From Butyrivibrio sp. (GTDB lineage: Bacteria > Bacillota > Clostridia > Lachnospirales > Lachnospiraceae), in assembly GCA_014799955.1 (NCBI GenBank), contig JAAVHB010000026.1, positions 1-38,173 on the forward strand: a DNA stretch of 38,173 nt, read 5' to 3'. Numbering within the stretch: the first letter of the stretch is position 1; every line of letters begins with the position of its first letter. The translations under genes and the position numbers were made by a program. The notes under the pieces are model-generated. The model was not told the origin of the DNA, did no database searches, and saw only the letters and a program-made list of their open reading frames with translations. Positions 32,750 to 38,173 of the stretch are shown here, one piece after another.

Positions 32750-34444
32750 TTAACTCGGAATACTGTCTCTCAGACAGAGTGCTCCCCATCCGGTTTTTCT
32801 CGACGGCAGTTCCTCTCCGGGCAGCGGCCTTGCGCCTCTTATAAGATAAGCCTTGACTTTTTCGCCGTACAGATACATATCGTTTCCCTTTATTATTCCC
32901 CATTCCATCAGAAGCGCGGCGCTTCCCGTGACAAACGGCGTCGCCATCGAGGTTCCGGTTCTTGCCGTATAGCCTCCTCCCGGAGACGGCGCCGTTATGC
33001 CGACGCCGGGCGCGACCAGATCCGGCTTTATCGTCATCACGTTCCTCGTATAGCCCCTTCCCGAAAAATCCGCGTACGCCTGGAGTCGCGCGTCGTACGC
33101 GCCGACGGTTATGACCTTATATGCCGTCGAGGGAATCGTCAGTGTCACCTCCGGCATCGTTCTTGTAAATCTTGTGTCCGTGCTGACAAAGCTTCCCGCC
33201 GGAAGCCACATATCGTATCTGCCGTCCCTTATACGCATGGGCTGAAATTCAAATCTCCATATTCCCGGCATGATATAATTACTGCTTTTGTCCGCCGCAA
33301 GCTGTATGAAAATCTCCTGGCTTGTGCTGTACGGCGCGGACTCGCCGTAATAAACATAAATTCTCGTATTTCCCGCAAAATAGTGCAGTATCCCGTTTTC
33401 GTTGTATATGGGTCCGATTCTTCTCCCGTCCGGAGCTATTAACGTGACAAGAAAATCGTCGGAATAGCTTTTCCAGAGCTGAACATCAACGGACGGCTCA
33501 AACTGTCCTATGACAAGCTCCTCGGTTACCGTCCGCTCAGCCAGCACGCCGCCGACATGAACGCCCTTTGCCGCCTCGTTTCCCGAACCGACAACAATGA
33601 CGTTCTTCCACATTTCGCTGATTTCGTTGAGATAGGTTTCCAGAAGCGACGTTCCGTTGTGGGAGCCGTAATTGTTCCCGAAGCTTAAATTTACCGCTAT
33701 CGGTCTGCCGAGCGAAGCCGCTTTCCTTATAACGTAATTCACAGCCTCCATAAGACGTGCCGTGCTGAAATACTCGTCGCCGCCGAGCTTTACTATCAGA
33801 AGCTCCGATTTATACGCAACCCCTCTGTAACGTCCGCCCGATGCTCTGCCGTTGCCCGCGGCAATACCCGCTACATGCGTGCCGTGCCCGCTCGCGTCCG
33901 TCACCGGAACTAACTCCAGTCTTTCCTGCCTGCCCGATTTGCCGAGCGCCTCGTTTATAACTGCTCTGCCGTAAACCTTATCCGCCGCCTCGTCAAATAT
34001 CTCGATTATCCTTGTGCTGCCGTCCTCATTGATAAAATCGGGATGCGCGTAATCGATACCGCTGTCGATTACCGCCACGATTACCCCCTCCCCGCTCAGT
34101 CCCTCGGCGCCACGCTGAACCGAGTCGATACAGGATATATCGACACTGTAGTCAAGCTCATAGAAAAGCTTTTTGGGCTTCTCTATGTAAATTACCTCCA
34201 TAAGACGCGAAAACTCCTCAATCCTGCTTTCCTCAACATACGCAAGAGCGTATCCTCCCGACAGGATTTTCAGCTCGGCGCCGAAGCTTTGCGCCGCCGC
34301 CTCTATGTCGCCGCAGTAACGTATTATAAGTTCCCATTTTCTTGTTTTCTCGTCAAAACCCGTATTAAGGTCACTGGTCCGCGAACGCTCATCCTCGGTA
34401 AGCCCAAGCGCAAGATTAAGCTGATTTTCTATTTTCTGGTCCAT
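32750..34444 (-). CDS. S8 family peptidase, Csp-like
   Basis: 564 residues from the ATG at 34442-34444; an upstream TTG in frame is less likely. No signal peptide. The N-terminal prodomain (KWELIIRYCGDIEAAAQSF to about residue 95) is of the CspB type. The catalytic triad is complete: Asp127 in VIDSGIDYAHPDF, His187 in GHGTHVAG and Ser499 in GTSMATP. About 150 residues between the Asn-Phe segment (VNLSFGNN, about 255) and the serine block form an extra beta-rich domain, as in the Csp germination proteases of Clostridia. Such enzymes can cleave cortex-hydrolase zymogens in spores, but many related copies have unknown targets. Confidence 0.87.
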   Translation of the reverse strand: MDQKIENQLNLALGLTEDERSRTSDLNTGFDEKTRKWELIIRYCGDIEAAAQSFGAELKILSGGYALAYVEESRIEEFSRLMEVIYIEKPKKLFYELDYSVDISCIDSVQRGAEGLSGEGVIVAVIDSGIDYAHPDFINEDGSTRIIEIFDEAADKVYGRAVINEALGKSGRQERLELVPVTDASGHGTHVAGIAAGNGRASGGRYRGVAYKSELLIVKLGGDEYFSTARLMEAVNYVIRKAASLGRPIAVNLSFGNNYGSHNGTSLLETYLNEISEMWKNVIVVGSGNEAAKGVHVGGVLAERTVTEELVIGQFEPSVDVQLWKSYSDDFLVTLIAPDGRRIGPIYNENGILHYFAGNTRIYVYYGESAPYSTSQEIFIQLAADKSSNYIMPGIWRFEFQPMRIRDGRYDMWLPAGSFVSTDTRFTRTMPEVTLTIPSTAYKVITVGAYDARLQAYADFSGRGYTRNVMTIKPDLVAPGVGITAPSPGGGYTARTGTSMATPFVTGSAALLMEWGIIKGNDMYLYGEKVKAYLIRGARPLPGEELPSRKTGWGALCLRDSIPS

Positions 34445-34461
34445 TTTTTCACCGCGCAAAA

Positions 34462-34492
34462 TATCCCGGTCATCGTATACAATGCCGGGATA
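34462..34492 (-). repeat. Hairpin upstream of the S8 peptidase
   Basis: Perfect 8-bp arms TATCCCGG/CCGGGATA (34485-34492 and 34462-34469) with a 15-base loop, 18 bases before the peptidase ATG and about 50 after addA. The leftward tail has only a short T-run. It could be a weak terminator for addAB or a leader hairpin. Confidence 0.4.
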
Positions 34493-34540
34493 ATGTTTGG
34501 TTAATTATATGCCGCAAAGCACGTATTAATTACAGACTTC

Positions 34541-37500
34541 TCACACCGCGAGCGCTTTCCCGAGGCTTACCGAATATATATAACAGCCTCCGATTTTTTT
34601 CCCCGTAACCTTCTTTATAGCGTCGCAATAAAGCTCAAGCTGCTTGCGGTAGCGCCCGATTAACACATTTTCGCCGTCCGCGCCGCGAGGCACTCTGTCC
34701 GTCTTGTAATCGACGACAAACACGCTGTCGCCTTCAAAATAAAAGGCGTCAATGATACCCTGCACAAGCACGGTTTCGTCATGCGGGCAGCTTTTGTCTA
34801 TCGCGTCCGCTCCGACCTCCATCGCAAAGGGCTGTTCCCTGTAAAGCTCTCCCCTTGCCGCCGCCGCCTTCATTGCCGTACCTAAAGGCGAGTTGATGAA
34901 GGTTTCAAATTTCCGGCAGTCAATCAGGTTAAAATATTCCTCTCCGATGCGCCCGTTGCGCCTCCACTCCTCAAGCTGCGCGCCGACTGATGAGGCGTCA
35001 TTTGTCCTGCCGTAATCAAGAAGCTCAAAAACCTTGTGGTAGGCGTTGCCCCTTAAGGTTCCGCCCGCGCCCTGCGGCTCCTCGATAAATCGCGGAACAG
35101 GCTTTACGCTGTCCGGCGGAACCACCTTTGCCTCAAGGCTTTCGTTTTCCTCCATCGCCTGATGCTTTAAATCAGAAACCGAATACTTGGTGCGCAGCGA
35201 AAGCACGTTTGCGTACGGATAACGGTACTCAAGAATTTTTCTCACTTTACCGTACACGGCTTCGTCCGGCTTCACCCTCATAAACTCGCCGAGCGCTTCT
35301 CCGAACGAGACGGCGCGCTCTCCGACGGGATTTGCGGCGTTTTCCGTAAGCCTGTCGAGCGGAATGTAATTTACGGCAAAGCGTCCGTTCTTCACGGGCT
35401 GCAAGGTACACGGCATAACTATGTCCAGATAGGATTTGTTTTCGGTTATGTACGCCATGTTCATATGCCCCGTGCCGCATACCCTTTCCCACCGGGCGCC
35501 CGCAGTCTTTAAGCCTGTGATTCCCAGAAGGATAAGCTTTCGCGCGGCTCTTGTCATGGCGACGTAAAGTATGCGCAGCTCCTCTCCGATGCTGTCGCAG
35601 GTCATTCTTCGGGCAAGCATATGCTTATACGGAATTTCCTCCCTCACACGACGCTTTAAATCAACCGACGACATTCCTATGCCGAAGGCGCTGTCGTAAA
35701 TCAGGCTGTCGCTCACGTCGCGGAGATTGTATTTCTGTGCCGCGTCTCCGATTATGACAACCGGAAATTCCAGACCCTTGCTCTTATGTATGCTCATTAT
35801 GCGCACGACGTCGTCCGCTTCGGATACCGTGTGGGCTTCGCCGTAATCCACATCGTATTTCTGTATTTTTTCCACATACCTGAGGAAATTGAAAAGTCCC
35901 GAATAGCTGGTCTGCTCAAACTCCTTCGCCTTCTGCACAAGCATATCCAGATTGGCGCGCCGAAGCGCGGCGGCTCCCATGGTTCCCACATAGTCGTAAT
36001 AACCCGTGCCGTATATAAGCTGCGATATCAAATCCCTGATAGCCGTGATTCTCGATTTTTCTCGGTATTCCGAAAGCCATTCGATAAAACCGCGGCATTT
36101 TGCGGCAAGCTCGCTCTCCCCCTCTGCATAAAGCAGAACACAGTCATAAAATTCCGTTCTCCTGCGCCTTCCCTTTATAAGCGCAAGCTCCTCCGCCGAA
36201 AAATAGGCAAAATACGAGCGCATTACTCCCGCAAGCGCGATTTCCTGCCTCGGATTGTCAATAATCCTAAGCAAATCCATCACGCATTTCACCTCATACG
36301 CGTCAAAATAACCCGTGGAGGACTCGTAAACGCACGGAATGTCATAGCTTTTTAAAACCGACGCGTATACGGGACCGGATTTTTTATCGCTTCGCAGAAG
36401 TATCACAATATCCCTGTATTTAAGTCCGCCGTTTTCCTCCATAAGGCTCTTTATCCTGTCCGCCGCCATATGAGCGTATACCTCGCCCGCCTGCGCGCCG
36501 GCTTCGTCAAGCTCCGCCTTGTCCGCAATCATCAGCTCCGTAACGTCGTCAAGCTCCTCCTCAGAATCCCCTCCGTAATTGAGCTGCACATCTTTAGTAT
36601 ATTCAATGCCTCCCACGCCCTTTTTCATCGCCATAAAAAAAACATCGTTTATACAGTCGAGCACATTGGCGCGGCTTCTGAAATTCCGATGAAGTTCAAC
36701 TCTCGCCAGGCTTCCCCCGTCGGGGCTGTAGGTATCGTATTTTTCCATAAAAAGCTCAGGTCTTGCCATGCGGAATTTGTAAATGCTCTGCTTTACGTCG
36801 CCGACCATGAAGGTGTCCGGGCTGCCGAAGCGCTCCTTTGACACGGCGCCTAAAATATATTCCTGAACAAGATTGCTGTCCTGATACTCATCTATATAAA
36901 TTTCGTCGTACTCCGAAGAAAGCTCGTCCGCGGTTTCGGTATAGAATATTTTTCCGTCCTTACGCTCAATCAGTATGTCCAGCGCGTAATGCTCGATGTC
37001 CGCGAAATCCACAATGTTTTTTTCCGTTTTGGCGTCCCTGTACGCCGCCGCAAACGCCTTTGTAAGCGCAACTATAACCTCCGCGTGTCCGGCGCAGGCG
37101 CAGAGCTTTTCGTACTGGCTTGAAGTATCGGCAAGATATTTTTCACATATTGAGGCGTGGCGTTTCTTAATCGCGTCCCGTATGTTTTTTACTCTCTCCT
37201 TAAGCTCGGCGCAGGCGCCTCTCGCGGCGGGCAGCCGTCCGAAATCAAAGGAAAGCGCCCTTTCAAGTCCATGAAGCGAATCCGCCTTTGCCGCGGCAAG
37301 AAAAAGCTCCTTCTCGGCATAAAACGAATCCTTATAGCAGGCGGGACCCGAGGGCTCGTCGCACAGCCTGAGTATCGCCTCATACTCTTTCGCGCACTCA
37401 AGGCATATCGCCCGTATATATTCCACGGTATCCTTTACAATCGGAAGACTCTCGTATTCGTCCGCAGAGCACACCCGATATACCGAAAGGCATTCGTCAA

Positions 37501-38068
37501 GCCATTCATCGGGCCACGGATTGCTTTGCGCAAAATCGTACAGTCCGAATACCAGCTCCTCAAGCCTGTCGATTCCCTTCCCCGGGGCAAAGCACTCGAC
37601 AAAATTCCTGAAGCCTTCATCCCCGGACGCAAATCCCGCCTCCGCCACCTTTTTGAAGACGTCGCTTTTAAGAAGGCTCAGCTCTCCGCTGTCCGCCACC
37701 CTGAACGCGGGGTCAAATCCGATTGTATTGTAATAATTTCGCAGGATATATGTACAAAAGCTGTCAATCGTCGTTATTTTGGCGCTGTCAATCAATGAAA
37801 GCTGCTTTATGAGATGCCTGTTGTCGGGATTTGATTCCGCAAGCTTTTCAAGCTCCCGTCCGAGCCTCGTTTTCATTTCCTCGGCAGCCGCCCTTGTAAA
37901 TGTAACGACGACAATGGAATCCACCCCTATGGGATTTTCGGAATCGGTGACACGCTTTATTATGCGCTCCACCAGAACCGCCGTTTTGCCGGAACCCGCC
38001 GCCGCGCTGACAAGCAGGTTCCCGTTTCTGAAATCTATAGCTCTCTGCTGTTCGTCGGTCCAGCCCAT
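34541..38068 (-). CDS. addA: AddA, helicase/nuclease subunit of the AddAB recombination complex
   Basis: 1175 residues. UvrD-type helicase: Walker A SAAAGSGKTAVLVERI near 21-36, VVTFTRAAAEEM, DEYQDSNLVQEYIL (Walker B), VGDVKQSIYKFRMARPELF, and VDVVRIMSIHKSKGLEFPVV with LRILYVAMTRAARKLIL near the middle. The C-terminal 200 residues have the RecB-type nuclease core, with the Asp and Lys in VVDYKTDRVP. With AddB it resects double-strand ends and loads recombinase at Chi sites. The ATG overlaps the addB stop (TGATG). Confidence 0.95.
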   Translation of the reverse strand: MGWTDEQQRAIDFRNGNLLVSAAAGSGKTAVLVERIIKRVTDSENPIGVDSIVVVTFTRAAAEEMKTRLGRELEKLAESNPDNRHLIKQLSLIDSAKITTIDSFCTYILRNYYNTIGFDPAFRVADSGELSLLKSDVFKKVAEAGFASGDEGFRNFVECFAPGKGIDRLEELVFGLYDFAQSNPWPDEWLDECLSVYRVCSADEYESLPIVKDTVEYIRAICLECAKEYEAILRLCDEPSGPACYKDSFYAEKELFLAAAKADSLHGLERALSFDFGRLPAARGACAELKERVKNIRDAIKKRHASICEKYLADTSSQYEKLCACAGHAEVIVALTKAFAAAYRDAKTEKNIVDFADIEHYALDILIERKDGKIFYTETADELSSEYDEIYIDEYQDSNLVQEYILGAVSKERFGSPDTFMVGDVKQSIYKFRMARPELFMEKYDTYSPDGGSLARVELHRNFRSRANVLDCINDVFFMAMKKGVGGIEYTKDVQLNYGGDSEEELDDVTELMIADKAELDEAGAQAGEVYAHMAADRIKSLMEENGGLKYRDIVILLRSDKKSGPVYASVLKSYDIPCVYESSTGYFDAYEVKCVMDLLRIIDNPRQEIALAGVMRSYFAYFSAEELALIKGRRRRTEFYDCVLLYAEGESELAAKCRGFIEWLSEYREKSRITAIRDLISQLIYGTGYYDYVGTMGAAALRRANLDMLVQKAKEFEQTSYSGLFNFLRYVEKIQKYDVDYGEAHTVSEADDVVRIMSIHKSKGLEFPVVIIGDAAQKYNLRDVSDSLIYDSAFGIGMSSVDLKRRVREEIPYKHMLARRMTCDSIGEELRILYVAMTRAARKLILLGITGLKTAGARWERVCGTGHMNMAYITENKSYLDIVMPCTLQPVKNGRFAVNYIPLDRLTENAANPVGERAVSFGEALGEFMRVKPDEAVYGKVRKILEYRYPYANVLSLRTKYSVSDLKHQAMEENESLEAKVVPPDSVKPVPRFIEEPQGAGGTLRGNAYHKVFELLDYGRTNDASSVGAQLEEWRRNGRIGEEYFNLIDCRKFETFINSPLGTAMKAAAARGELYREQPFAMEVGADAIDKSCPHDETVLVQGIIDAFYFEGDSVFVVDYKTDRVPRGADGENVLIGRYRKQLELYCDAIKKVTGKKIGGCYIYSVSLGKALAV

Positions 38069-38173
38069 CAGTCTCCCTCCTTAACATTCCCGTATCCGAA
38101 CCTTTGCCACATATCGGGAGCCTTGGTTATTTTCTCGGGTTTCTTGAAGCTTTTTTCTCCGTTTCTGCCGAAA
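38068..38173 (-). CDS. addB: AddB C-terminus (5' part beyond window)
   Basis: 34 codons are visible, ending in the TGA at 38068-38070, which shares its last base with the addA ATG. The residues (FGRNGEKSFKKPEK to NVKEGD) fit the basic C-terminal tail of AddB, and addB lies directly before addA in nearly all Clostridia. The identity rests on position and the coupled start; the visible tail is too short to prove it. Confidence 0.75.
   Translation of the reverse strand, partial: FGRNGEKSFKKPEKITKAPDMWQRFGYGNVKEGD

Noticed and set aside
36470-37798. Several long rightward frames across addA
   Set aside because: All lie opposite the AddA helicase gene and lack start signals; GC-rich codons in AddA leave the opposite frames open.
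38074-38088. GGGAATGTTAA copy that matches the repeats at 17.9 kb
   Set aside because: Here the bases encode the last residues of AddB (GNVKEGD), so the match is most likely chance.
1-38173. CRISPR array, rRNA, tRNA or insertion sequence
   Set aside because: No regularly spaced long direct repeat, no conserved rRNA or tRNA core and no transposase frame was recognised on either strand.

Overview
The window looks like a chromosomal segment of a Gram-positive anaerobe of class Clostridia, most likely Lachnospiraceae or a close relative. This rests on gene content: a DUF3793 protein, a DUF4358 lipoprotein next to an MBOAT/DHHW pair, tandem FeoA proteins with a long FeoB, a cytoplasmic Csp-like S8 protease, AddA/AddB instead of RecBCD, strong GGAGG ribosome binding sites, and TTGACA/TATAAT promoters. 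No rRNA, tRNA, CRISPR array or insertion sequence was recognised.

Layout. Positions 1-2.2 kb are the edge of a prophage or prophage remnant, AT-rich and read leftward: a phage terminase small subunit cut by the window edge, a tyrosine recombinase that has lost its N-terminal half, and a RinA/ArpU-like late regulator. The spacers hold iterons, palindromes and a possible short transcript. Positions 2.2-4.9 kb read rightward: a four-helix membrane protein, a small XRE regulator and a two-gene ABC transporter, ending in a bidirectional terminator. Positions 5.0-10.9 kb read leftward: gltX, a TetM-like translational GTPase fused to a YacP/Rae1-type NYN nuclease domain, and an FGGY sugar kinase 1 bp upstream of the fusion. 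Positions 11.0-16.6 kb read leftward: DUF3793, an OmpR-type response regulator, its histidine kinase, and a MacB/FtsX-type ABC exporter. Positions 16.7-20.0 kb carry a DUF4358 lipoprotein, an MBOAT acyltransferase and a DHHW protein, probably for O-acylation of a surface polymer. Positions 20.1-23.9 kb are the ferrous iron locus: two feoA genes and feoB leftward, and a divergent DtxR/MntR-type regulator. Positions 24.0-25.6 kb hold an unknown 63-residue protein and an FAD oxidoreductase with a Rieske domain. Positions 25.8-32.6 kb are one chemosensory operon, cheR-cheB-cheY-cheA-cheW-mcp. Positions 32.7-38.2 kb hold an S8 protease, addA and the last codons of addB.

How the parts work together. 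The feo genes carry two nearly identical 16-bp palindromes, one lying over the -10 box of the feoA promoter, so the adjacent DtxR-type protein is the likely iron-responsive repressor. The two-component system probably controls the ABC exporter through a CTTAA-N6-CTTAA direct repeat; the same repeat precedes the FGGY kinase/GTPase-nuclease pair. The che operon encodes a complete receptor-to-kinase array with adaptation enzymes but no cheC, cheD or flagellar genes.

The most interesting item is the TetM-like GTPase/NYN fusion, which suggests one protein that docks at the ribosomal A-site factor region and cuts RNA there. Next are an array of repeated extended -10 boxes and hairpins in front of the DtxR-type gene, and the shared two-component operators.
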